DNA of 64,000 nt from Saccharopolyspora sp. NFXS83. GTDB lineage: Bacteria; Actinomycetota; Actinomycetes; Mycobacteriales; Pseudonocardiaceae. The stretch lies in the NCBI RefSeq assembly GCF_026241095.1, contig NZ_JAPFGB010000007.1, positions 1 to 64,000 on the forward strand, given 5' to 3'. This document shows positions 25,890 to 33,901 of this stretch, piece by piece. Within the stretch, counting starts at the first letter, position 1. Every line of letters begins with the position of its first letter. Under the pieces are notes generated by a model. That model saw only the letters and a program-made list of their open reading frames with translations. It was not told the DNA's origin and searched no databases. A program made the position numbers and the translations under genes.

Positions 25890-27479
25890 TCAGACCGCGG
25901 CCTCCTCCCGGGACCGCTGGCGTTCGAGGCCGCTTTCGGTCTGCAGCGGGATCTCCTTGATGCCGAGCACGGCGATCAGCGACACCGCGCCCAGCACCGC
26001 GGCCACCACGAAGATGGTGGCGGTGCCGTTGCCGTAGGCGCCGCGCACGATGTCGGCCAGCGCGGGCGGAAGCTGGTTGAGGCTGCCCAGCCCCACACCG
26101 GCCGAGTCGCCGCCCGCGGGGACGTGGACGCCGATCGCGGCCAGCCCCTGCGCGATCCGGTCGCTCACCTCGGTCGCCAGCACCGCGCCCAGCACCGACA
26201 CACCGACGGTGCCGCCGAGCGAGCGGAAGAACGTCACCGTGGAGCTCGCCGCCCCCAAGTCCGACGGGGCGACGGTGTTCTGCACGGCCAGCACCAGGTT
26301 CTGCATCATCATGCCCATGCCGCAGCCGAGCAGGAAAAGGTAGCAGCCGAGCAGCACCATGCTCGTGCTCTCGGTGATCGTGCCCAGCAGACCGAATCCG
26401 ACGACCGTGAACACCCCGCCTGCGCCCAGGTAGCCCTTCCAACGGCCGAAACGAGTGATCAGCGCGCCGGACCCGGCCGAGGAGAGCATCGATCCGATCA
26501 CCATCGGCAGCGTCAGCAGCCCGGCCGCGGTGGGGCTGTAGCCGCGGGCGATCTGGAAGTACTGCCCGAGGAACACCGCACCGCCGAACATGGCGATGCC
26601 GACGGCGATGCTCGCGATGGTGGCCAGCACGGTGGTGCGGTCCCGGAACAGGCGCAGCGGGATGATCGGCTCCGGTACCCGCGCCTCCACCGCGACGGCC
26701 AGCGCCAGCAGCACCGCGCCGAACCCGGCCAGCCCCCAGGACGTGCCCGATCCCCAGGCGAACTGCTTGCCGCCGAGCGTCACCCAGATCAGCAGCGCGC
26801 ACACCCCGCCCGCGATGAGGGCCGCGCCGAGGTAGTCGACCCGCACCTGCCGCTTGATGACGGGCAGGTCGAGGGTGCGCTGCACGACGATCAGGGCGAC
26901 CACCGCCAGCGGCACCCCGATGAAGAAGCACCACCGCCAGCCGAGCCAGCTCGTGTCCACGATGAAGCCGCCCAGCAGCGGCCCGGCGACGGTGGCCACC
27001 GACATGACCGCGGCGATGGGGCCGGTGTACTTGCCGCGTTCCCGCGGGCTGATCATGGCCGCGACCACGATCATCACCAGGGATTGCAGGCCGCCGAGCC
27101 CGAGTCCTTGCAGCGCACGCCACGCGATCAGCGTGTCGACGGACTGCGCGAGGCCTGCCGCGACGGAACCGGCGGTGAAGATACCGATCGAGACCTGCAC
27201 CAGCAGCTTCTTGCTGAACAGGTCGGCGAGCTTGCCCCAGATCGGGGTGCTCGCCGTGGAGGCGAGCAGGGTCGCGGTGACCACCCAGGTGTACTGGTCC
27301 TGGCTCCCGCGCAGCTCGGTGATGATCGTGGGCAGCGCGGTGGAGACGATGGTCGACGACAGCAGGGCCGTCATCATCGCCAGCAGCATCCCGGTGAGCG
27401 CCTTGATGATCTGGGGTTGCGTCATCCGGCCGCTCTCCTCGGCCGTGGACTCCGGTACGGGCGCGTCCGCGTTGGGCAC
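25890..27479 (-). CDS. EmrB/QacA-type MFS drug exporter (DHA2 family)
   Basis: This 529-aa proton-coupled exporter has about 14 transmembrane segments. Family motifs include the N-terminal LSSTIVSTALPTIITELRGS, motif A in GKLADLFSKKLL, motif C in GPLLGGFIVDTSWLGWRW and the loop RVPEPIIPLRLFRDR. GTG 27479 was chosen because AGGAG lies at good spacing. Starts further upstream would overlap the operator region. Two palindromes at 27574-27617 lie in its promoter and point to control by a TetR- or MarR-type repressor. No such repressor gene is directly adjacent. The nearest is the MarR gene at 29179-29613. Confidence 0.92.
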   Translation of the reverse strand: MPNADAPVPESTAEESGRMTQPQIIKALTGMLLAMMTALLSSTIVSTALPTIITELRGSQDQYTWVVTATLLASTASTPIWGKLADLFSKKLLVQVSIGIFTAGSVAAGLAQSVDTLIAWRALQGLGLGGLQSLVMIVVAAMISPRERGKYTGPIAAVMSVATVAGPLLGGFIVDTSWLGWRWCFFIGVPLAVVALIVVQRTLDLPVIKRQVRVDYLGAALIAGGVCALLIWVTLGGKQFAWGSGTSWGLAGFGAVLLALAVAVEARVPEPIIPLRLFRDRTTVLATIASIAVGIAMFGGAVFLGQYFQIARGYSPTAAGLLTLPMVIGSMLSSAGSGALITRFGRWKGYLGAGGVFTVVGFGLLGTITESTSMVLLGCYLFLLGCGMGMMMQNLVLAVQNTVAPSDLGAASSTVTFFRSLGGTVGVSVLGAVLATEVSDRIAQGLAAIGVHVPAGGDSAGVGLGSLNQLPPALADIVRGAYGNGTATIFVVAAVLGAVSLIAVLGIKEIPLQTESGLERQRSREEAAV

Positions 27480-27573
27480 GGGTGGTCTCCTGTGGGGAAC
27501 GTCGTGGGAGTCAACCTGGACCGCCCGACGGCCCCTCCAGACCGCCACCGCTGCACGGTGACCCGCGGGCAAT

Positions 27574-27617
27574 GGTTGATACCTTCAACCATACGCGATC
27601 CGTTGCATCGTGCAACC
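27574..27617 (-). promoter_or_regulatory. Paired operator-like palindromes in the exporter promoter
   Basis: ATGGTTGA (27574-27581) and TCAACCAT (27587-27594) are perfect complements around five bases. The next palindrome, GTTGCA-TCG-TGCAAC, occupies 27603-27617. The half-sites are related (GGTTGxA). They sit about 95-140 bp upstream of the GTG start of the EmrB-type exporter and are the best repressor-binding candidates here. Confidence 0.55.
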
Positions 27618-27686
27618 AGTCCCCGTCCGGAACGCGCGGCGGCTCGCTCGCCCCCGCAACGAGGAAGCCTCCGCACGAACGACTCC

Positions 27687-28439
27687 TCAGCTCCCGGCGG
27701 CGGCCCGGACATCGGCCAGGTACCGATCGAAGGTCTGCCGCCCCCGGACGTGCTCCCCGCGCGGCAGCAGCCCGCCACCGCGCATGTCGACGCCGACCCT
27801 CCCGGGCGCGGAGACCGGCAGCACGAGCTTGCGCAGACCGCGCGCCCCGACCAGGCGGCGTGCCATGTCGACGACGTCCATCCGCTCGGGCCCGGCCAGC
27901 TCCGGCGCGCGGCCCGCCGCTTCCTGCTCGGCGTGCGCGACCAAGGCCGCCGCCACCTCCGCTGCCGCCACCGGTTGCGACAGCATCCGCGGCACCACCG
28001 CGACGGGCGAGCGGTTCGCGAGCAACGGCGCCGGGAACTCGAAGAACTGCGTGGCGCGCAAGATCGTCCACGGTACGTCCCCGCCCGCGACGACCTCCTC
28101 TTGAGCGCGCTTGCCGTAGTAGTAGCCGAAATCGACGACGTCGCAGCCCACGATCGACAACGCGACCACGTGCCGCACACCCGATCGCCGCGCCGCCGCC
28201 AGCAGGTTCTCGCTCGCGCGGGCGAAGAAGTCGACCGAGGCCCGCTTCCGGACCGTGACCACGTTGCTCACGTCGATCACCGCGCGACAACCGGACAGCT
28301 CCTCGTCCAGCCCGGTGCCCGTCATCAGGTCCACGCCCCGCGAACGCGCCAGCACCACCGGCTCGTGCGCCGCGGCCAGCAACTCCGCCACGACCAGGCG
28401 CCCCACCAACCCGGTGCCTCCCACGACCGCGATCTTCAT
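27687..28439 (-). CDS. NmrA-like NAD(P)-binding oxidoreductase (atypical SDR)
   Basis: This 250-aa protein starts with the nucleotide-binding GGTGLVG motif at residues 7-13 (MKIAVVGGTGLVGRLV). Typical atypical-SDR landmarks follow: VIDVSNV, SVDFFARASENLLAAARRSGV, HVVALSIVG, and a Y-Y-Y-G-K element in the place of the YxxxK pair. The WTILRATQFFEF block is a signature of NmrA/NAD(P)H quinone-reductase-like sensors. ATG 28439 follows GGAGGAGGAG closely. The substrate is unknown, and redox sensing or quinone reduction are common roles in the family. The gene runs parallel to the exporter but has its own upstream region. Confidence 0.85.
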   Translation of the reverse strand: MKIAVVGGTGLVGRLVVAELLAAAHEPVVLARSRGVDLMTGTGLDEELSGCRAVIDVSNVVTVRKRASVDFFARASENLLAAARRSGVRHVVALSIVGCDVVDFGYYYGKRAQEEVVAGGDVPWTILRATQFFEFPAPLLANRSPVAVVPRMLSQPVAAAEVAAALVAHAEQEAAGRAPELAGPERMDVVDMARRLVGARGLRKLVLPVSAPGRVGVDMRGGGLLPRGEHVRGRQTFDRYLADVRAAAGS

Positions 28440-28723
28440 CGGCTCCTCCTCCCGCCCTCGGCCGGTGCTCACCGGCGTCGAGTCGGGGACGAGGCGGCCC
28501 GCGCCCGATGTGACAGGAGGTGATCGGAGTCACCACCCCGAGCGGACCCGCAGAAGCCTTGTCACACCTGCGGCGTCGCTCTCGTCATCAGAGCGCGGCA
28601 CGGCGGACGAGCCGGACGGCCCGAACTCCCCGGGGACGTGCAACGGCCGGTCCTCCGCCCGTCCTCGGCACCGCGGCTCGCGAACCGGAAACCGATCAAC
28701 GAAAACCGGGAAGGACACCGACC

Positions 28724-29167
28724 ATGTCGAACGAAGCACGGCCCGAACGCGGCACCCGAACGAAGGTCGCCGTCGACCGCACCAGCCTGGCGGCGCTGGC
28801 GCTGATCGCCGTCTACAGCGGTTGCTGGGCGTATGTCGCCCCGCTGTCCTGGCACCGGTCGTTCCCCGGCTTCGGCCTGAGCTGGCTGCCCCAGCTCGGC
28901 CCGTACAACGAGCACCTCGCGAAGGACACCGGTGCGATGTTCCTGGCGCTGGCGGTGCTCAGCGCGCTCGCGCTCTGGCGGATCGCCGACGGGGTGCTCG
29001 TGCGCGTCGCGGGTGCGTCGTGGCTGGTGTTCGACGTTCTGCACCTCGGCTACCACCTGACGATGCTGCACATGTACGGCTTGCGGGACCAAGTGCTCAA
29101 CGTGCTCAGCCTCGGTCTCCTGGTCGTGCTGGCACTCGTCCTCGTCCTGCCCGCACGCCGCCGCTGA
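28724..29167 (+). CDS. Four-helix membrane protein of unknown function
   Basis: This 147-aa protein has a polar N-terminal tail and about four transmembrane segments: LAALALIAVYSGCWAYVAPL, GAMFLALAVLSALAL, VAGASWLVFDVLHLGYHL and VLNVLSLGLLVVLALVLVL. The sequence GYHLTMLHMYG contributes two histidines near the third helix. I do not recognise the family, though similar small membrane proteins are common beside MarR regulators in actinomycetes. ATG 28724 is chosen because the protein then begins with a soluble tail and TM1 follows. It converges with the MarR gene, the stop codons being only 12 bp apart. Confidence 0.7.
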   Translation: MSNEARPERGTRTKVAVDRTSLAALALIAVYSGCWAYVAPLSWHRSFPGFGLSWLPQLGPYNEHLAKDTGAMFLALAVLSALALWRIADGVLVRVAGASWLVFDVLHLGYHLTMLHMYGLRDQVLNVLSLGLLVVLALVLVLPARRR

Positions 29168-29178
29168 ACGAGGACCGC

Positions 29179-29613
29179 TCAGAGTTCCGCCTCGCCGAGG
29201 CGGTGCAGGAGGCGGGTGAGCTCGGCGATGTCGTCGGGGTTCCAGCCGCCCAGCGCCTCGCGCCACCGCCGCGCTTGGTCGTCGAGCTGCTCGGCGACCT
29301 TCGCGCTGCCCTCCTCGGTGAGCACGACGAGGCGGGCGCGGGCGTCGCTGGGGTCGGGCACCCGCTCGGCGAGGCCGATCCGCACGACGGCGTCGACCTG
29401 CCTGCTCACGGTGGACTTGTCCAGCGACAGCGCACCGGCGAGGGCCGACATGCGCATCGCCCCCTCCTTCGACAGCAGGACGACCAGCGGGTAGGCGGTC
29501 GGGTCGAGCCGGGGGTGCACCGCGCGGGCGAGCTCGCGGGTGCGCAACCGCGTGCGGCGCCCCAGCTCGCGCATCTCCTCTTCCAGGGCTGGCAGGTACT
29601 CCTCCGCGGACAC
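29179..29613 (-). CDS. MarR-family transcriptional regulator
   Basis: This 144-aa winged-helix dimer has a recognition region MSALAGALSLDKSTVSRQVDA and a wing with DPSDARARLVVLTEEG. Both are typical of MarR repressors that respond to phenolic or oxidising ligands. A perfect 12-bp palindrome, GATCAGTTGATC, lies 23 bases upstream of its ATG and may be an autoregulatory operator. Likely targets are itself, the four-helix membrane protein that converges with it, or the EmrB-type exporter 1.7 kb away. None of these links can be shown from the sequence. Confidence 0.9.
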   Translation of the reverse strand: MSAEEYLPALEEEMRELGRRTRLRTRELARAVHPRLDPTAYPLVVLLSKEGAMRMSALAGALSLDKSTVSRQVDAVVRIGLAERVPDPSDARARLVVLTEEGSAKVAEQLDDQARRWREALGGWNPDDIAELTRLLHRLGEAEL

Positions 29614-29635
29614 CTGGCTCCTTCCGTGCCGAACC

Positions 29636-29647
29636 GATCAGTTGATC
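29636..29647 (-). promoter_or_regulatory. Palindrome upstream of the MarR gene
   Basis: GATCA-GT-TGATC is a perfect inverted repeat within the MarR promoter region. MarR proteins often bind such sites to repress their own gene, so autoregulation is the simplest reading. Confidence 0.4.
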
Positions 29648-29810
29648 TTAATGCCCACTTCGCGGATCGATCGGGTCATCGCCCGATCACCCTGGGTGCA
29701 CGTCGCGCCCTCCCCGGTGCTCACACCCGGTGCGGGACCAGGCATCCTGGGCACCGTGCCGTCCGCCAGGCGGCACCCGTTGAAGAACCGGAACCAGAGG
29801 AGGCCACGGC

Positions 29811-29969
29811 ATGAGCGAGCCCGACCCGTTGATCGACCCGTCCCGCGACCCGAACCCCGGCGTCGCCGACCACGCCGCCCCCGAGGGCGCCGGCATCGAT
29901 CCCTTGATCGACCTGTCCCGCGACCCCAACCCCGGCGTCCCCAACCACGCCAAGCCGGACGAGGACTGA
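29811..29969 (+). CDS. 52-aa protein built of two DPLID-SRDPNPGV repeats
   Basis: ATG 29811 follows GAGGAGG at eight bases, an excellent ribosome-binding site. The 52-residue product is almost entirely two copies of one motif: DPLIDPSRDPNPGVADHA and DPLIDLSRDPNPGVPNHA, joined by APEGAGI and ending KPDED. It is strongly acidic and proline-rich, with no signal peptide, cysteine or membrane segment, and is probably disordered. I do not recognise the family. Each repeat has one Asn and a conserved C-terminal Asn/Asp-His-Ala, which could be a ligand or processing motif. The gene has its own short intergenic region, with a dispersed repeat element directly downstream. Confidence 0.65.
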   Translation: MSEPDPLIDPSRDPNPGVADHAAPEGAGIDPLIDLSRDPNPGVPNHAKPDED

Positions 29970-30011
29970 GCGGTCCCTCCCTGAACGACTTGCGCAGCGG
30001 GTCAGGTAGCG

Positions 30012-30138
30012 GAACCTCAGCGGTTTCCTCGCTGCGGGACCGATCATCCGAGTGGCGCCGCCACGAGGGACATCGCCGTCCTCGCGAGGAACCGCTGAGA
30101 ACCCGCCGGTGGTCGATCCGCGCAGGTGGTCACTGCTC
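30012..30138. repeat. Dispersed intergenic inverted-repeat element, copy 1
   Basis: Arms CTCAGCGGTTTCCTCGC (30016-30032) and GCGAGGAACCGCTGAG (30084-30099) form a long stem with one bulge. Flanking shared blocks, ending in GGTCACTGCTC, recur in inverted orientation at 51197-51316. It lies between the end of the 52-aa gene and the end of smpB, which converge, so it can act as a two-way terminator. Confidence 0.75.
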
Positions 30139-30192
30139 GGCGGCTCCGCCGACGAGCCCCAGAACCGAAGGCCGCCGTGACAACGGCGGGCC

Positions 30193-30723
30193 CTACGGGC
30201 TGTAGCGCAGCACCGGGTCCTCCGGTGGTCTGCGCCGGCCCTTCTCCGCCGGGCGGCCCTTGAGCTGCCAGCCGATGCCGCGGGCCATCTCGCGTTCCGC
30301 GTCGCGGGCCGCGATGTCGCGGCGCTTGTCCCAGTTCTTCTTGCCGCGGGCCAGCGCGAGCTCGACCTTGACCCAGCCGTCGCTGAAGTACATCGACAGC
30401 GGGACCAGCGCGAACCCGGTCTCCCTGGCGCGCACGTTCAGGCTTCGGATCTCCTTGGCGTGCAGCAGCATCTTGCGAGTGCGGCGCGGTGTGTGGTTGG
30501 TCCAGCTGCCGTGCCAGTACTCGGCGATGTGCAGGTTGCGCAGCCACACCTCCCCGCCGTCGACGGTGGCGAAGGCCTCCGCCAGCGAGGCGCGGCCGAG
30601 CCGCAGGCTCTTCACCTCGGTGCCGACCAGGACGAGCCCGGCCTCGTAGGTGTCGACGATCGTGTAGTGGTGCCGCGCCCGGCGATTCGTCGCGATCACC
30701 GAGCGGTCGCCGTGCTGGACCAT
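30193..30723 (-). CDS. smpB: SsrA-binding protein SmpB
   Basis: This partner of tmRNA in trans-translation rescues stalled ribosomes. The 176-aa product carries the canonical blocks IATNRRARHHYTIVDTYEAGLVL, TEVKSLRLGRASLAEAFATV, LHIAEYWHGSWTNHTPRRTRKMLLH, and the late RGKKNWDKRRDIAARDAERE that enters the decoding centre. The C-terminus is a little longer than usual and basic (KGRPAEKGRRRPPED). The GTG/ATG choice favours ATG 30723. No tmRNA gene could be found within the sequence on either side. An intergenic repeat element sits just downstream. Confidence 0.96.
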   Translation of the reverse strand: MVQHGDRSVIATNRRARHHYTIVDTYEAGLVLVGTEVKSLRLGRASLAEAFATVDGGEVWLRNLHIAEYWHGSWTNHTPRRTRKMLLHAKEIRSLNVRARETGFALVPLSMYFSDGWVKVELALARGKKNWDKRRDIAARDAEREMARGIGWQLKGRPAEKGRRRPPEDPVLRYSP

Positions 30724-30869
30724 GCGTCCGACTCTACGACCTCCGCCGGAGATCGTGTTCCGGCCGCCGCGATCATCCGATCGGGTGGGTTCGGCGCCGG
30801 CAGGGCGGTGATCGGCCGCGCGCCTGCTGGACTGGCCGTGATCGCTTTCCGCCTTCCGGGAGGACCACG

Positions 30870-31709
30870 GTGCGACCCCGACTCGACCGCCTGCGCGGCG
30901 CGGCCCTGCTGCTGCTCGTCCCCACCTTGATCGCGCTCGGCTGCCCGCCGGCGAGCGCGACGCCCACCCGCGACGGGGAGTCCTGCGCGGCGACGCTGGA
31001 CTGCTCGGCGCTGGAACTGGACCGGTTGCCGTTGAGCGAGCGGCTGGTGTTCGTGCGCGCGATCCAGGACGAGATCGCCGCCGAGTACATCCCCGGGTTC
31101 CGGCACTGGCGCAACATCGAGGGGATCATCCGGTTCTTCGCCGAGAACGGCTTCGGCGAACCCGGCACCTGGGTGTCCTATGTGGACGCGGGGATCCTGG
31201 AGGGCGTCGAGCGCGGCGCGGCCATCGCCCTGGGCCGCTCCGAGGACGACTTCGGCAATCCCGGGTCCGAGCTGTGGGCCGACTACCTGCGCCGCCTGCA
31301 CCGCGGCGAGCTCACCGAGCGGTGGGTGCACGACCCGGCGTGGGGCAACGCCGAGCAGGCCTCCACCGAGCACGGCGTGCGCTTGGCGGCGGCCCACGGC
31401 GCGGTGGCGAGCAGGGTGGACCAGCAGATCTACGACTTCTCCGAGTTCTACCGGTGGTTGCTGCGCAACCCGCAGACCGCGCTGCTCGCGCTGAACGAGG
31501 CGCTGCGCGGGACGGTCGGGCTGCCGCTGCCCCCGGCGGACTTCCTGCGCTGGTTCACCGACGTCACGATCTCCGAACCGACCTACCGGGGCGGGCACCT
31601 CGCACGTGATGTCGCGGTGCCCGACCCGGTGGCCGCCCCGATCAGCGCGCTGCGGCTGCTGCTGGCCTACGCGCCCGAGCTGCTCGCCGGCGACCGGGTC
31701 AGTCCGTAG
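30870..31709 (+). CDS. Exported protein of unknown function
   Basis: GTG 30870 with GGGAGG six bases upstream starts a 279-aa precursor. Its signal peptide is RPRLDRLRGAALLLLVPTLIALGC. The Cys after ALG could instead make it a lipoprotein, but SATPT resembles an ordinary cleavage site. The mature region begins with a small disulfide loop (SCAATLDCS). It continues as a mostly helical domain with striking conserved-looking stretches: YIPGFRHWRNIEGIIRFFAENG, SYVDAGILEGVERGAAIALG and YDFSEFYRWLLRNP. I do not recognise the family. Its last 11 bases overlap the end of the acyl-CoA dehydrogenase gene, which converges. Confidence 0.65.
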   Translation: MRPRLDRLRGAALLLLVPTLIALGCPPASATPTRDGESCAATLDCSALELDRLPLSERLVFVRAIQDEIAAEYIPGFRHWRNIEGIIRFFAENGFGEPGTWVSYVDAGILEGVERGAAIALGRSEDDFGNPGSELWADYLRRLHRGELTERWVHDPAWGNAEQASTEHGVRLAAAHGAVASRVDQQIYDFSEFYRWLLRNPQTALLALNEALRGTVGLPLPPADFLRWFTDVTISEPTYRGGHLARDVAVPDPVAAPISALRLLLAYAPELLAGDRVSP

Positions 31710-32862
31710 GCCAGCGGGGTTCGGCGAGCGGGTCGATGCCGAGCGCGCTCTTGCCGATCGTCTCCAGCGCCACGTCGTTGTTCGGCGGGTGGAACTGCCC
31801 GGCCCGCACGTCGCGGTAGAAGCGTTCCAGCGGCAGCTTCCGGAAGATGCCGTGCCCGCCGACCATCCGCACACACTGGTCCACCGCCTCGTCCGCGGCG
31901 TTCACCGCCACGTACTTGAGGGTGTTGAGGTCGGCGGGCGCGAGCACCTCGCCCGCCGCGCGCCTGCGCAGCCCGTCGGAGACCAGCGCCTCCGCCGGTC
32001 GCAGCAGCAGCTCGATCCGGCTGGCGTTGAACACTTGGGCGGGCTGGCGCGCCATCGGCAGGCTCGCCCCGGTGACGGTCCGGTTCGTGACGTAGTCGAA
32101 GGCGAACCGCACCGCGGCCCGCGCCACGCCCAGGTAGATCGACGCGACGGTGAACGCGAACCACGCGAAGCCCCGCTCCTGCACCTCGTCCCACACCGCC
32201 GGATCGCTCGGTTTGCGACCGCGCTGCACGGCGGCGTCGGGGACGAACACGTCGTCGAACTTGACGTCCCACGAGCCGGTGCCGCGCATCGCCATCGTGT
32301 CCCAGGTGTCCACGAAGTTCAGGCCCGGAGCGTCGCGCTGCAGCCCGAACAGCAGCAGCTCGCCGGTCTCGGTGTCGGCGGCGGTCCCCCAGAAGAAGCC
32401 GAGCACCGGAGCCAGCGAGCAGAACGACTTGCGCCCGCTGATCACGTAGCCGCCGTCGGTGCGCTTCGCCGGGGTCGACGAGGTGCGCACGTTGAGCCCG
32501 GTGGCGGCGTCGGTGAGGCTGCCACCGACGATGGTGCCTCCCGCCACCATCCGGAAGATCGGCTCGGTGGCCGGGTCGCCGGCGGCCCAGCTCTCGGCGG
32601 CCGAGCCCAGGCCGAACACGTGCATGTTCGCTGCCAGCGCCGTCGAGGCGCAGCCGCCAGCGAGGATCCGCTGGCATTCGGCGACCGTGGCGAGGTCCGC
32701 GCCACCACCGCCGAACTCCGCGGGCACCGCGATGGTCAGGTATCCGGTCTCCCGGAGGCGCTCCAGGTTCTCGACCGGAAATCGGCCGGTGCGGTCGACC
32801 TCGGCCGCCCGTTCGGCGAATTCCGCCGCCAGGTCGGTGGCGAGCGCGGTCCAGTTCGTCAT
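31699..32862 (-). CDS. Acyl-CoA dehydrogenase-family flavoprotein
   Basis: This 387-aa protein has the three-part ACAD fold. The N-terminal helical domain carries TIAVPAEFGGGGADLATVAECQRILAGG, the central beta-domain GLNVRTSS and DTMAMRGTGSWDVKFDDVFVP, and the C-terminal helices VTNRTVTG and CVRMVGGHGIFRKLPLERFYRD. The sequence is divergent enough that a DszC-like FADH2-dependent monooxygenase is as likely as a true dehydrogenase. It is the last gene of a four-gene unit, starting five bases after the alcohol dehydrogenase ends. Its partners are a luciferase-like monooxygenase and an epoxide-hydrolase-like enzyme, which suggests oxidation of a cyclic or terpenoid substrate. Confidence 0.88.
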   Translation of the reverse strand: MTNWTALATDLAAEFAERAAEVDRTGRFPVENLERLRETGYLTIAVPAEFGGGGADLATVAECQRILAGGCASTALAANMHVFGLGSAAESWAAGDPATEPIFRMVAGGTIVGGSLTDAATGLNVRTSSTPAKRTDGGYVISGRKSFCSLAPVLGFFWGTAADTETGELLLFGLQRDAPGLNFVDTWDTMAMRGTGSWDVKFDDVFVPDAAVQRGRKPSDPAVWDEVQERGFAWFAFTVASIYLGVARAAVRFAFDYVTNRTVTGASLPMARQPAQVFNASRIELLLRPAEALVSDGLRRRAAGEVLAPADLNTLKYVAVNAADEAVDQCVRMVGGHGIFRKLPLERFYRDVRAGQFHPPNNDVALETIGKSALGIDPLAEPRWPTD

Positions 32863-32866
32863 TGCT

Positions 32867-33901
32867 TCACGGCTCCACGATGATCTTGCAGTGTTCTTCG
32901 GGATCGCCGAGGGCGTCGAACGCCCACGGCACGTCGTCCAGCCCGACCCGCGCGGTCACCAGCGGGGCGACGTCGACGTCCCCGGCGGCGATCGCCCGCA
33001 ACGACTCCGCGAACTCCGCGGGTTCGTAGCCGAAGGCGAACCGGACGGCGAGCTGCTTGGTGATGGCGAAGTAGGGGTTGATCACGTCATCGCCCATGCA
33101 CACGCCCACCACGACGACCTGGGATCCGGCGGGCGCGTGGCGCAGCACGTCGTTGAGCACACCGGGCACGCCGACGGCCTCGAACACGACGAGCCGCCGG
33201 TCCCCGCCGACCCGGCGCCACGCCGCCCATCCGGTCTCGGTCGCGGGATCGACCACGTGGTGGGCGCCGAGGCGTTCGGCGAGGAGGCGCCGCGCCGGGG
33301 AGAAGTCCGCGGCGACGACCGGCGCGACGCCGCGGGTGCGCAGCGCGGCGATCACGGCGAGACCGACCGGCCCGCAGCCGAGCACGACGGCGCCTTCGTC
33401 GGTGGGTGCGGCGAGGTTCACCGCGTGCAGCCCGACGGCCATCGGCTCGGTGAGCGCGGCGTGGTGCGCGGGCAGCCCGTTGGGGACCGGGAGCACCAGC
33501 GGCGCCGACAGCAGCATCCGCTCGCCGTAGCCGCCGTGCACGGTGTTCGAGTACACGATCGGCACCGGCCCGTTCTCCGAGAGCAGCACGGGGAACGACG
33601 TGACCAGGTCACCCGGGCGCACCGCGGTCTCGGCGCCCGGCCCGACTTCCAGCACCTCGGCCGCGAACTCGTGTCCCATGTGGACATCGCGGTGCAGTTC
33701 CACCTCGTCGGATTCGAACGGCAGGCCGCTCATCTCGCGGCCCAGCGCGAGCATCTCCGCGCCGTGCCGGGCGAAGTGCAGGTCCGAGCCGCAGATCCCG
33801 CAGGCCCGCACCCGCACCAGCACCTGCCCGAGGTCCGGCCGCGGTTCGGCGACGTCGTCGCGCACGAGGACCCGGCCCGAGTTGAGCACCGCGGCGCGCA
33901 T
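32867..33901 (-). CDS. Zinc-type medium-chain alcohol dehydrogenase
   Basis: This 344-aa NAD(P)-dependent dehydrogenase has catalytic-zinc residues in CGICGSDLH (C37) and MGHEFAAEV. The Rossmann motif is VLGCGPVGLAV, and a substrate domain follows. The four-cysteine lobe that binds the structural zinc in classical members is missing, as only non-cysteine sequence lies between the GHE motif and NTVHGGYGERM. ATG 33901 overlaps the TGA of the upstream luciferase-like gene (ATGA), so translation is coupled. The long ESDEVELHRDV insert before the zinc ligand is unusual. The probable role is oxidation of an alcohol intermediate in the TetR-controlled catabolic operon. Confidence 0.88.
   Translation of the reverse strand: MRAAVLNSGRVLVRDDVAEPRPDLGQVLVRVRACGICGSDLHFARHGAEMLALGREMSGLPFESDEVELHRDVHMGHEFAAEVLEVGPGAETAVRPGDLVTSFPVLLSENGPVPIVYSNTVHGGYGERMLLSAPLVLPVPNGLPAHHAALTEPMAVGLHAVNLAAPTDEGAVVLGCGPVGLAVIAALRTRGVAPVVAADFSPARRLLAERLGAHHVVDPATETGWAAWRRVGGDRRLVVFEAVGVPGVLNDVLRHAPAGSQVVVVGVCMGDDVINPYFAITKQLAVRFAFGYEPAEFAESLRAIAAGDVDVAPLVTARVGLDDVPWAFDALGDPEEHCKIIVEP

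Noticed and set aside
25746-28523. A 925-codon open frame on the plus strand opposite the exporter and NmrA-like genes
   Set aside because: It covers two unrelated real genes and their promoter in antisense, and shows only low-complexity residues.
29970-30192. tmRNA gene next to smpB
   Set aside because: ssrA often neighbours smpB, but this gap holds only the repeat element and no Ala-tRNA-like ends or tag-encoding frame.
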